From positions 124,001-188,000 of the forward strand of contig VRUJ01000001.1 in assembly GCA_019456165.1 (NCBI GenBank): a stretch of 64,000 nt of DNA, given 5' to 3'. Below, piece by piece: positions 19,257 through 27,645 of the stretch. How positions within the stretch are numbered: the stretch's first letter is position 1; each line of letters starts with the position of its first letter. This DNA is from Chloroflexota bacterium. GTDB lineage: Bacteria > Chloroflexota > Anaerolineae > Anaerolineales > UBA11579. A program made the position numbers and the translations under genes. The notes beneath the pieces are model-generated. The model saw only the letters and a list, made by a program, of their open reading frames with translations. It ran no database searches and was not told the origin of the DNA.

Positions 19257-20279
19257 ATGAAAACCTCCGATTTCGATTACGAACTGCCCTCAGAATTGAT
19301 CGCCCAGACTCCTATCGAGCCGCGCGATGCCTCGCGCTTGTTGGTACTCGACAGGCAAGCAGGTAGCATAGCCCACCACAAATTCCATGACATTGGAGAT
19401 TATTTGAAGTCAGGTGATCTTCTCGTAGTTAACCAGACACGAGTACTGCGGGCGCGATTGTATGCCCGTAAAGTACCCACCGGGGGGCGCGTAGAAATAT
19501 TGCTGCTCAACCAGAAAGACGACCTCACCTGGCAAGTATTGGTAGGCGGCAAAGGGGTGACATCCGGCAAACGCCTGGAATTGGAGAACGGCCTACAAAT
19601 GGAAGTGATTGCGCAGTTGGCTGGCTCTCACCGCATGGTGCGCTTTGAGCAGCCCATCGAAGGGTTTCTCGAACAAATCGGGCACGTACCTCTACCACCC
19701 TACATAAATACCCCGCTAGCCGATTCTGAACGCTATCAAACAGTATATGCGCGTGATTCCGGTTCGGCAGCTGCTCCTACCGCAGGGCTTCACTTTACAG
19801 CTCAATTAATTGAGAAACTTAAAGATCGAGGGGTTGGTTTGAGCACAGTGACGCTGCATGTTGGCCTGGACACCTTCGCACCCGTCACCGAAGCAGACCC
19901 ACAAGATCATAAAATCCACACTGAATGGTGCCGCTTATCAGCAGAGACAGCTCAAACGATCAACAAAACCCGAAAAAATGGGGGGCGCATTGTGGCTGTG
20001 GGCACCACAAGCGTACGCGTGTTAGAGACCGGCGCACAATCCGCGGCTTCAGGAAACGCAGTAGGCGCTTTTGAGAATCCCAGCGATCTTTTCATCCTCC
20101 CGGGGCACACATTCCGAGCAGTTGACACGCTGATAACAAATTTCCACCTGCCGCGCTCCAGCCTGCTAATGTTGGTCAGCGCTTTCGCTGGACGCGAACG
20201 CATTTTGGACGCTTACCAAACAGCTATCCAGGAAGGTTATCGCTTTTATTCTTTTGGGGATGCCATGCTGATTATTTGA
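19257..20279 (+). CDS. queA: S-adenosylmethionine:tRNA ribosyltransferase-isomerase
   Basis: A 340-residue enzyme that transfers the ribosyl part of SAM to 7-aminomethyl-7-deazaguanine in tRNA, forming epoxyqueuosine. Diagnostic motifs include FDYELPSELIAQTP at the N-terminus, GHVPLPPYI, GSAAAPTAGLHFT, LHVGLDTFAPV and LITNFHLPRSSLLMLVSAFAG. Length is normal. About 140 nt separate it from the DUF2905 gene. No obvious Shine-Dalgarno precedes ATG 19257. Confidence 0.96.
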   Translation: MKTSDFDYELPSELIAQTPIEPRDASRLLVLDRQAGSIAHHKFHDIGDYLKSGDLLVVNQTRVLRARLYARKVPTGGRVEILLLNQKDDLTWQVLVGGKGVTSGKRLELENGLQMEVIAQLAGSHRMVRFEQPIEGFLEQIGHVPLPPYINTPLADSERYQTVYARDSGSAAAPTAGLHFTAQLIEKLKDRGVGLSTVTLHVGLDTFAPVTEADPQDHKIHTEWCRLSAETAQTINKTRKNGGRIVAVGTTSVRVLETGAQSAASGNAVGAFENPSDLFILPGHTFRAVDTLITNFHLPRSSLLMLVSAFAGRERILDAYQTAIQEGYRFYSFGDAMLII

Positions 20280-20338
20280 CCCGCTTTGCAGTATAATCAA
20301 ATTTCAAAGCCTATATCCGGCTGAGGAGCAATGCGATA

Positions 20339-20428
20339 AACCTTACGAAGGTTTTATTACAAAAATTTCTTCTTTTTAGATAAAATAGTTTGAAAGATTA
20401 CGAACTGCAACCTTCGAAAGGTTATAAT
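20339..20428 (+). promoter_or_regulatory. pdp promoter region with two identical-arm palindromes
   Basis: Two copies of AACCTT-N3-AAGGTT lie at 20339-20353 and 20409-20423, 70 bp centre to centre. Between them is TTACAA (20357-20362), 18 nt, TAAAAT (20381-20386). The second palindrome abuts a TATAAT (20423-20428). Paired operators around a promoter are typical of repressor control, here probably of nucleoside phosphorylase expression. Confidence 0.65.
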
Positions 20429-20471
20429 TAAATTTCCTGTATTCCCAAAATCTCTATGTAAGAGGTTGACA

Positions 20472-21776
20472 ATGCGAGCTATCGACATAATTAGGAAAAA
20501 ACGGGACAAAGGCACACTCACCAACGAAGAGATCAAATTCTTCGTGGAAGGGTTTACACGCGGAGAAATCCCAGATTACCAGGCCTCTTCTTGGGCGATG
20601 GCTGTATTACTTAATGGTATGACGCCCCAAGAAACCACAGACCTCACCCTTGCGATGGTCGCATCGGGAGATACTTTAGACCTCTCCGGCGTGGTCGAGG
20701 TCGTCATGGACAAACATTCCACCGGAGGTGTGGGCGATAAAACCAGCCTGGTTGTCGAACCTGTAGTAGCTGCATGCGGTCTACCCTTCGGAAAAATGTC
20801 TGGACGGGGGTTAGGTTTCAGCGGCGGCACGCTGGACAAAATGGAATCCATTCCCGGTTATCGCTGCGACCTGACGACAGAAGAATTCATCAAACAGCTT
20901 AAAGAGGTTGGCCTGGTACTCACCGGCCAATCCGGCGACCTGGCTCCAGCTGACGGCATCCTTTACGCCTTGCGCGACGTTTCCGGCACGGTACCTTCTC
21001 TACCCCTGATAGCTTCCTCGATCATGAGCAAGAAGATCGCCGCGGGCGCCCAGCGTATAGTGCTAGATGTAAAAACCGGGGTGGGCGCGTTCATGGAAAC
21101 TTTGGATGACGCGCGTGCCTTGGCTGAAAGCATGGTAAAGATCGCCGAATTAGCAGGACGCAAAGCGGTGGCTTTATTAGCGGATATGAACCAGCCTCTG
21201 GGTATTGCGGTGGGCAACGCCCTGGAATTAAAGGAAGCCATCGATACCCTACACGATGGTGGACCTGCTCAATTCCGCGCGCACTGCTTAGTAATCGCCT
21301 CACATTTGCTGTTTTTGGGTGGCGCAGCAGATTCGGTAGAAGATGCTAGGCAGAAAGCAGAGGCTGAGCTGCAATCTGGCAAAGCCTGGGAACGTTTCCG
21401 TGACCTGGTGATCGCCCAAGGTGGTGATGTGAGTTACGTGGATGATCCTGAGCTGCTACCTAAAGCCAGCCTGATCGAGCATGTACCCGCGCCGCGCGGC
21501 GGCTATCTCAGCGGCATCCACGCCCGTATTGTAGGTGAAACCGCTGTACTGCTTGGCGCTGGGCGAGAGAAAAAGAGCGACCTGATAGACCATGCGGTTG
21601 GCATCCTTATTCATCACATTGTGGGGGATAAGGTTGAAGCAGGCCAAATCTTGTTCAGCATTCACGCCAACGACCAAAATTTGTTGGTCCAGGCCCGCGA
21701 ACGTTTGCTAGAAGCCCACACCTGGAGCGACAAACCTGTTGAGCCTTTGCCTTTGTTCTACGGCGTGGTAAAGTGA
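20472..21776 (+). CDS. pdp: Pyrimidine-nucleoside phosphorylase
   Basis: A 434-residue nucleoside phosphorylase II family enzyme that splits uridine and thymidine/deoxyuridine with phosphate. The phosphate-binding KHSTGGVGDKTS, GRGLGFSGGTLDK and the glycosyltransferase family signature near residues 110-125 are intact, followed by the C-terminal PYNP domain. ATG 20472 (AGAGG 6 nt upstream) is preferred over the in-frame TTG 20466. With upp it provides pyrimidine salvage. It is transcribed alone, under the twin-palindrome promoter. Confidence 0.93.
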   Translation: MRAIDIIRKKRDKGTLTNEEIKFFVEGFTRGEIPDYQASSWAMAVLLNGMTPQETTDLTLAMVASGDTLDLSGVVEVVMDKHSTGGVGDKTSLVVEPVVAACGLPFGKMSGRGLGFSGGTLDKMESIPGYRCDLTTEEFIKQLKEVGLVLTGQSGDLAPADGILYALRDVSGTVPSLPLIASSIMSKKIAAGAQRIVLDVKTGVGAFMETLDDARALAESMVKIAELAGRKAVALLADMNQPLGIAVGNALELKEAIDTLHDGGPAQFRAHCLVIASHLLFLGGAADSVEDARQKAEAELQSGKAWERFRDLVIAQGGDVSYVDDPELLPKASLIEHVPAPRGGYLSGIHARIVGETAVLLGAGREKKSDLIDHAVGILIHHIVGDKVEAGQILFSIHANDQNLLVQARERLLEAHTWSDKPVEPLPLFYGVVK

Positions 21777-21798
21777 TTCTTCGCCGCGACTAGTTGGC

Positions 21799-21900
21799 TC
21801 ACGGCTGCAATCCATATAAGCGAATAGAGCCATCCGCGCTTACCGAAGCGATATATTTTCCATCCGGAGATATAGCTATAACGAATATGTTGGAAAAAAA
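21799..21900 (-). pseudogene. Remnant of a WD40-repeat gene (last repeat)
   Basis: On the minus strand about 33 codons ending in TGA at 21799 encode a WD40 C-terminal blade: VIAISPDGKYIASV then SADGSIRLYG. The frame is closed by a TGA directly upstream and has no start codon. It lies 56 nt after the end of the restriction endonuclease gene, on the same strand. It looks like the surviving 3' end of a beta-propeller gene that was largely replaced when the R-M genes arrived. Short length keeps confidence moderate. Confidence 0.55.
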
Positions 21901-21956
21901 CCATCACCCAACTTATCTTAGCTAGGTCCGGTTTAATTCTGACTCGTTGGTTTAAT

Positions 21957-23189
21957 TTAAAATCCAATAAACCTTTCAACATCAGCTAAGAATTGATTGC
22001 GCTTATTCTCATCGTCAGCAATTTGTGTAAGGTTGTAAACTGAGGTCAATTCCCCTTCATCAATCCACTGCTGTGCTTCAATAGCAACTCTTTCGACCAA
22101 GATTGCAGCAATAAAAGACATAAATGGTTTCTTACGACCAGTCTTATCACTTGCTTCGATAACTCTAACTAATGCTTGTGTTGCTGTTTTCCAATGCTCA
22201 TCTGACCCCGCTGGATCCGCACCACCCTTTAATTCTGCCATCCACATCATTGAATTGCTATTATCATTTGTTGAGTGAAAATCAGGCCCAATCTTGTATT
22301 CCTTATCATCTTCAGAAAACCACTTTAATTGTCTATCAAGCAACAAAGAGTACCCATTTGAAAAGTGTAATTCACGATACTTTACCCTTCTTTCTTCTAA
22401 ATCAGCAATTAGGACATCGATATCTGTATTTTTAGAAATCTCAACCGTTAATACTTTCCTAACGTCTCTATCATCCTCTCCAATAATCCCTTTTAGTCGA
22501 TACACAATTTTAGTTAGTTGGTTTTTATTATGTAAGTGCTTAACGATGTGCCTAACAACTTCTGTTGATGCAATTCTTCCGACTTCATTTCTCGATGTGC
22601 CGCCTAGGCTATCTCCCAAATTAGCTAACAACATTTCAAGATGACGATTCTCTGAAACCCCACTAAGTTTCACAAGTCTACTAACAATTCCGTTCAAATA
22701 CCTCACTATCTCTGTAGCAACGGCAGAGTTTGGTACAACTCCATTTTCTTCATACGTTTGTGTGCTGAATCCTAAACCATTCATAACTTTTGTTGATAGC
22801 ATGGAAACATTGCGATAATAGAAAAAGAGCTCTGGATGTCCAATCACCCACTCGGGGCTGCAAAAATAATATGGGTATGGAATCGGTGGATTTGCAGTTT
22901 CAAGTATCTCTATGGCTTCCAGGTCAATGTTTAATTCTTCGTGATGATCAAGAACATCTTCTTTATCATATTTCTCAGAAATCCCTTTGATAGTTTGCAA
23001 CATCTCATCAATTTTCAATGAGACGATTACCTGGATCAACAAGAAACCACGATTAATCGCATTCCGCTCAACTGCTTTCTTGATTTCTTCAGGAGTTGAA
23101 GCGAATTCAGGAATTACATCCGCTTTATATCCCGCGCTCTGATCAGAAAACGATAGTTGTTTGGATTTTCTGCGTTTGTACCGTGCCAT
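21957..23189 (-). CDS. Type II restriction endonuclease, PD-(D/E)XK fold
   Basis: A 410-residue protein with a PD-(D/E)XK nuclease centre: GPDFHST near residue 300 and AELKGGADPAG near 318, giving Asp...Glu-x-Lys. The ADPAGSDEHWKTA stretch after the Lys resembles the XcyI/Cfr9I-like family (CCCGGG cutters), but I cannot confirm the recognition site. ATG 23189 is chosen (AGAGGA a few nt upstream) over the in-frame TTG 23213; it lies 8 nt after the methyltransferase stop, so the two are co-translated with protection made first. Codon use is visibly richer in A and T than neighbouring housekeeping genes, consistent with transfer. Confidence 0.8.
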   Translation of the reverse strand: MARYKRRKSKQLSFSDQSAGYKADVIPEFASTPEEIKKAVERNAINRGFLLIQVIVSLKIDEMLQTIKGISEKYDKEDVLDHHEELNIDLEAIEILETANPPIPYPYYFCSPEWVIGHPELFFYYRNVSMLSTKVMNGLGFSTQTYEENGVVPNSAVATEIVRYLNGIVSRLVKLSGVSENRHLEMLLANLGDSLGGTSRNEVGRIASTEVVRHIVKHLHNKNQLTKIVYRLKGIIGEDDRDVRKVLTVEISKNTDIDVLIADLEERRVKYRELHFSNGYSLLLDRQLKWFSEDDKEYKIGPDFHSTNDNSNSMMWMAELKGGADPAGSDEHWKTATQALVRVIEASDKTGRKKPFMSFIAAILVERVAIEAQQWIDEGELTSVYNLTQIADDENKRNQFLADVERFIGF

Positions 23190-23197
23190 ACTATCCT

Positions 23198-24694
23198 CTA
23201 TGGTTTCTTCCAAATAGTTATACTCTTCCTTAATGCTTCTCTACCAAATTTCCCCATTTGTTGGCTACTATTACCTTTTCTTTGCGGTAAAACATAGACG
23301 TGAACCGGTTCAAAACCTAATTGTTCAGCTAAGTTCGTACTAAGCAAATCAATTGGAATTATCTCGCCACCGTATCGAACATTGTCATTCACAAACGCTA
23401 CATGAGCTCCCGTTTTACAAGTTCTATACAGTTCGGCGTATACAAAAGATAATTCAATAAAGTATTGTTCAACCATACGAAGTACACCTTTATTATTCAT
23501 ATCCCCTCTCTCCCACCTACTGTGAAGAGCTTCAATTATTTCCACAAAGGCTGGATTAGTAGTTACAACATTAAGGATAATGTCAAATTCTTTCTCTTTA
23601 TCAAGTTTCAAATAAAGTTCTCGTAGAATATCTAACTTTGAACGGTTTTCCACTGTACTAGATAGTAAACTTTGCCGGAGATCAAAAATACTATTCCCTA
23701 TGTCAAGATATGCTAATTCAAGGGCATAGGTTCTTGTATAATCGTAACGATTGCAATATGGAGGAGATGTAATTACGGAAGAAAACTGATCTGATTCGAG
23801 TTCAGGTAAAACAAACAATGTGTTACCTTTAATTAATTCCTGGGTACTTTCTTGAAATCGAAACTTTTGTAATGCTCGAATATCAGAAATAACTATTGAA
23901 ATCGCAGAGACAATTGCATCCTTTACCGCTGGCAATTCCCCCTTATCAACTTTTTTGATTGATTTTTTTCCTTGCTCTTTTCTAGTTTTATTTCTATTGA
24001 TGACTTTTTGAGAGCGATAATCCCATCGTAAGTATTGACCATCTTTTCGAGTATAACTAATTTCTTCAAGAATACTTGTTAATATCAGACGTAGTAAAAT
24101 TTTTGACTTTTGACTTACAGATAATTTTTCAACCCATGCTGTGAAAAACATTAAATCATTTTCTACTTCATCGGAAAAAGCAGTTTCGGTGATCTTTATG
24201 TGTGGAAATCGATTTTTAGTAGTTTCTGGAATTATTTTCTCTATAATACTTTTGATATTGCATAATTCATCTAAGTCGTAATCATAAAAACGTGATTTGG
24301 CATCCCAAGCCAGATGACAAACTGGTAAAAGTTCAATCCCAACTGCATTAACCCCTTTTGTTTTTGCTACAAGTAACACGGTAGAAGATCCTGAGAATGG
24401 ATCGATAACCGATTCGCCCAATTGAATTCCAAATTCATTCATTAGAATCTCAACTAAATTAGCTGAGAACCCTTCTCGGTATTTTATCCAACCGTGGACA
24501 ATTTCACCCTTGTTCGCTTGATAACTAACAATTTTCCTATTGAAACGATTGTCAACGTAGAATATATTTTCGTATTTTTTCTCCAATGCTAAACGAGCAT
24601 CCTCATTACACACTTTATCATGCGAAAAAGATGTACGTACTGGAGATGCTACATCATATTTACTGTCTTCTCCAAATAATGTTAACTGTCTCAT
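23198..24694 (-). CDS. DNA methyltransferase of the R-M pair (N4-cytosine or N6-adenine)
   Basis: A 498-residue amino-methyltransferase. The SAM-binding motif I is DPFSGSSTVLL near residue 98, followed by GVNAVGIELLP, and the catalytic motif IV is TSPPY near residue 310. SPPY is commonest in N4-cytosine enzymes, which would suit a GC-rich target. The order I then IV with about 200 residues between resembles an alpha-type layout with the target-recognition domain in the middle. It precedes the endonuclease on the same strand. An inverted repeat lies 17 nt upstream of the ATG. A+T-rich codon usage contrasts with the flanking genes. Confidence 0.87.
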   Translation of the reverse strand: MRQLTLFGEDSKYDVASPVRTSFSHDKVCNEDARLALEKKYENIFYVDNRFNRKIVSYQANKGEIVHGWIKYREGFSANLVEILMNEFGIQLGESVIDPFSGSSTVLLVAKTKGVNAVGIELLPVCHLAWDAKSRFYDYDLDELCNIKSIIEKIIPETTKNRFPHIKITETAFSDEVENDLMFFTAWVEKLSVSQKSKILLRLILTSILEEISYTRKDGQYLRWDYRSQKVINRNKTRKEQGKKSIKKVDKGELPAVKDAIVSAISIVISDIRALQKFRFQESTQELIKGNTLFVLPELESDQFSSVITSPPYCNRYDYTRTYALELAYLDIGNSIFDLRQSLLSSTVENRSKLDILRELYLKLDKEKEFDIILNVVTTNPAFVEIIEALHSRWERGDMNNKGVLRMVEQYFIELSFVYAELYRTCKTGAHVAFVNDNVRYGGEIIPIDLLSTNLAEQLGFEPVHVYVLPQRKGNSSQQMGKFGREALRKSITIWKKP

Positions 24695-24710
24695 TACTGA
24701 AAGTGCCTCT

Positions 24711-24735
24711 GTATGTTAGCTTGATTCTAACATAC
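24711..24735 (-). promoter_or_regulatory. Inverted repeat upstream of the methyltransferase
   Basis: A perfect 9-bp inverted repeat, GTATGTTAG (24711-24719) and CTAACATAC (24727-24735), with a 7-nt spacer, ends 17 nt before the methyltransferase ATG. The placement fits an operator for autoregulation of the R-M genes or a leader hairpin. No separate controller gene is visible. Confidence 0.55.
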
Positions 24736-25029
24736 GTAACAAAAAGAACGCGCCATCTGATTACCTTTGCATAATAAAGTCGATAATCTTTCTCCGCCCT
24801 AAATCATGGCCTAACGGGTGTATAAAAAAACATCTTTATGCTCCACCATATTTCTATCTAATCTCATTGTCCACTCTTTATGTTTGTTTGCAACCAATTA
24901 ATTGTTTAATACAAATTTTTGCGATCACTTAATTTTATCGTTAAATATCATTTGTATCTTATCACAATCTAAAAGATGAATATATCATTCATATGGATAA
25001 TATCCGTTGGAAATTTTGGATATAAATAG
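24736..25029. other. A+T-rich intergenic region upstream of the R-M genes
   Basis: About 290 nt, strongly A+T-rich, between the R-M genes and the degV terminator. I looked for a continuation of the WD40 remnant on both strands and found none, and I see no gene. Confidence 0.5.
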
Positions 25030-25050
25030 TGGCGGGTCCCAGACCCGCCA
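25030..25050 (-). terminator. Intrinsic terminator of the degV-like gene
   Basis: A 9-bp G+C-rich stem, TGGCGGGTC (25030-25038) with GACCCGCCA (25042-25050), and a 3-nt loop. On the minus strand it is followed by a T/A-rich tail (CTATTTATAT). It lies about 40 nt past the degV stop. Confidence 0.65.
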
Positions 25051-25091
25051 CCACACTCCTCCTCCAGGAGAAGTTAAACCATGCTATAAGC

Positions 25092-25940
25092 TTATTCTAC
25101 ACCAGCCATAAAAGCTAAGCCAACAGTGCCGGGGCCTCCATGCACGCCTACTCCCGGGCTGAGGTCTGAAACGACGGTTTCGACAGGATTAAAGCGTTCT
25201 TTTCCAGCCTCCATCAATTGTTGGGCCGCTTCAGGGTCGTTTGCGTGGATGGCTGCTAAATACACCGGGCTGCGGCCAGCGATGCGCTCTTCTACCAGAT
25301 CTACCAGACGGGCAAGCGCCTTTTTACGGGTGCGCACTTGCTCGAGACCTTCAATAGTTCCCGCTACCTCCAATATTGGTTTAGACTGGATAACAGTACC
25401 CAGAAAACGTTTTGCGCCGCTTATGCGCCCACCGCGTGCCAGGAATTCAAGAGTATCTACCACAAAAAAAGTGCCTACATTATCGCAGCATCTCTCGGCA
25501 ATAGCCTTACATTCTGCCAGGCTGGCACCCCTATCGGCCGCTCTAGCAGCCTTCAAGATGGGCCAACCAGCGCCCATTGAAACAGAACGAGTATCCACAA
25601 TCTCAATATTGGCGTCTGGCAGCATGGCTTTAGCTTGCCTGGCAGAGTCGATCGTGCCGGATAATTTCTCTGAGATAAATATACCTAAAACGTCTTTACC
25701 TTCCGCAAGGGCTCTATCATAAACTTCTTTTACAGCTCCAGGGGATGGTTGCGAGGTGGTCGGCAGGTCGGTATCGGTCGCCAAGCGTTTATAGAATTCA
25801 TTGATTGTTATATCAATGCCATCCAGGTATTCTTCTCCAGACCAGATCACCACGGCCGGAGCGACGCCAATGTTATGTTTTGCGATCAATTCAGCGGGGA
25901 TATAAGCCGTACTGTCAGTGACAATCGCTACTTTTGACAT
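25092..25940 (-). CDS. DegV family fatty-acid-binding protein (FakB-like)
   Basis: A 282-residue protein of the DegV family. VAIVTDSTAYIP at the N-terminus, PTTSQPSPG near residue 60 and an SVSMGAGW segment near 120 are the typical fatty-acid head-group contacts. In Firmicutes such proteins (FakB) present fatty acids to the kinase FakA for phosphorylation and phospholipid synthesis; FakA is not in this window. It starts at ATG 25940 with AGGAGT 6 nt upstream and ends in an intrinsic terminator, so it is probably a single-gene unit. Confidence 0.9.
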   Translation of the reverse strand: MSKVAIVTDSTAYIPAELIAKHNIGVAPAVVIWSGEEYLDGIDITINEFYKRLATDTDLPTTSQPSPGAVKEVYDRALAEGKDVLGIFISEKLSGTIDSARQAKAMLPDANIEIVDTRSVSMGAGWPILKAARAADRGASLAECKAIAERCCDNVGTFFVVDTLEFLARGGRISGAKRFLGTVIQSKPILEVAGTIEGLEQVRTRKKALARLVDLVEERIAGRSPVYLAAIHANDPEAAQQLMEAGKERFNPVETVVSDLSPGVGVHGGPGTVGLAFMAGVE

Positions 25941-26186
25941 TGTTCAACTCCTTGTGCTTCATCGAGGATGTGAAAATTTAATTATGGTTGGTATTTTACT
26001 CCTTTTTTTATAACCCGCCAAGATTTCCTAAGTTACGCCGATGGTCACTTGGGCTCTGAATCTCGCCCCGCATTAGAAAATCCTGAAAAAACATTTTATA
26101 ACTGGTTATATTTTCGCGTATCTTGACCGTTCACCGCTTACAAGCTACAATGCATGCTTGGCTCATAACATGGGCCAAATTTGGAT

Positions 26187-26192
26187 TATAAT
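26187..26192 (+). promoter_or_regulatory. -10 box of ffh close to the start codon
   Basis: TATAAT at 26187-26192 ends 10 nt before the GTG start of ffh. There is no Shine-Dalgarno sequence, so the transcript would be nearly leaderless. Confidence 0.5.
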
Positions 26193-26202
26193 TGGTTTTT
26201 AA

Positions 26203-27531
26203 GTGTTTGAAACGCTAACTGAACGACTTAACAAAGTATTCAAGGAACTCCGCCGCCATGGTAAGCTCTCCGAGTCCGATGTGGACGCTGCCATGCGTGA
26301 TGTACGTCTCGCACTGTTAGAAGCTGATGTGCATTACGGCGTTGTAAAAGACTTTGTGCAGCGCGTCCGCAACCGGGCAGTTGGTCACGAAGTCTCTAGG
26401 GCGCTTAACCCCGCCCAACAGGTCATTAAAATTGTTAATGAAGAGCTAATCGCCACTCTGGGCGCTCCCGAACGTTTGAATTTGAGCGGCCCTAAGCCTT
26501 GGGTGATCATAATCATTGGCTTACAAGGCTCTGGCAAAACTACCACGGCCGGAAAACTAGCGGGTTTGCTGCGCTCAAATGGCGAACGCGTTCTACTCGT
26601 TGCCGCCGACCCCTACCGCCCAGCCGCCGTGCTGCAATTGCAGACGCTAGGCGAGAAATTGGGTGTAGAGGTTTTCGTTGAGCAGGGCCTTTCCCCTCCA
26701 AAACTTGCAGCTAAAGCCCACTCTAAAGCCGTCCAGGGCGGTTTCAGCACTCTCATTCTGGATACTGCTGGCCGTTCACAGCTTGACGACGAGTTAATGG
26801 GCGAATTAAGCGCTATTGGGGAGCAGGTTGAGGCCTCCGAAGTGCTCCTTGTGGTAGATGCCATGACAGGCCAAGAGGCGGTCAACATCGCACAAGGTTT
26901 TAGGAAAGCCATCCCGATCACCGGATTAGTGCTTGCCAAAATGGACGGGGACGCGCGTGGCGGAGCCGCGATTTCCATCCGCACAGTCACCGGGGTGCCT
27001 CTGAAATTCCTGGCTACCGGTGAGGGCTTGGATGCCCTCGAAACGTTTGACCCCAACCGCCTGGCTTCCCGCATTCTTGGTATGGGCGATGTAGTCGGGC
27101 TGATCGAAAAAGCCGAAGCCGCGTTTGAAGAAGAACCGGATATAAAGCAGGCTGAAAAATTCTTGTCAGGCGAATTTACACTTGAAGACTTCGCCGCTCA
27201 ATTGAAACAAGTCCGTAGTATGGGTCCCTTGGGGCAAATAATGGATATGCTCCCCAAGGGGATGGGAGGCGGCCAAGCTGCCAAGATGGCTTCCCCACAA
27301 GAAGCCGAGAAGAACCTTACAATAATTGAGGCAATCATCAATTCGATGACGCCTCAGGAACGTAGAAGACCGAAGGTGCTCAACGGCAGCCGCAAACGGC
27401 GCATTGCGCTAGGCTCTGGAACGCAGGTGCAAGACGTAAATCGTTTATTGAAACAGCACCGCGAGATGAGGAACCTTTTTAAACGTCTTAATAAATCTGG
27501 AATGCGCGGCTTATCGCGCATGTTCGGTTAG
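26203..27531 (+). CDS. ffh: Signal recognition particle GTPase Ffh
   Basis: A 442-residue SRP54 homologue that binds signal sequences and delivers ribosomes to the membrane with FtsY and 4.5S RNA. The N domain is followed by the G domain with GLQGSGKTTTAGKLA (near 104), DTAGR, and AKMDGDARGGA; the closing loop GVPLKFLATGEG is present. The M domain has the methionine-rich MGPLGQIMDMLPKGMG and an RNA-binding GSGTQVQDVNRLL. GTG at 26203 is used as start. It begins the classic ffh-rpsP-khpA-rimM series. Confidence 0.96.
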   Translation: MFETLTERLNKVFKELRRHGKLSESDVDAAMRDVRLALLEADVHYGVVKDFVQRVRNRAVGHEVSRALNPAQQVIKIVNEELIATLGAPERLNLSGPKPWVIIIIGLQGSGKTTTAGKLAGLLRSNGERVLLVAADPYRPAAVLQLQTLGEKLGVEVFVEQGLSPPKLAAKAHSKAVQGGFSTLILDTAGRSQLDDELMGELSAIGEQVEASEVLLVVDAMTGQEAVNIAQGFRKAIPITGLVLAKMDGDARGGAAISIRTVTGVPLKFLATGEGLDALETFDPNRLASRILGMGDVVGLIEKAEAAFEEEPDIKQAEKFLSGEFTLEDFAAQLKQVRSMGPLGQIMDMLPKGMGGGQAAKMASPQEAEKNLTIIEAIINSMTPQERRRPKVLNGSRKRRIALGSGTQVQDVNRLLKQHREMRNLFKRLNKSGMRGLSRMFG

Positions 27532-27645
27532 CTTATAACCCGGCGCAACATCAGATACGCCACCGTCAGTGTATACCTCAGGTTGGCCGCCGATAAGCAA
27601 ACCACACAAAACATAAACACTTCTTAATAATAGGAGACTTACCAC

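Noticed and set aside
25126..25722. 198-codon plus-strand frame opposite the degV-like gene.
   Set aside because: Antisense shadow of a gene with clear motifs, promoter and terminator; no domain of its own.
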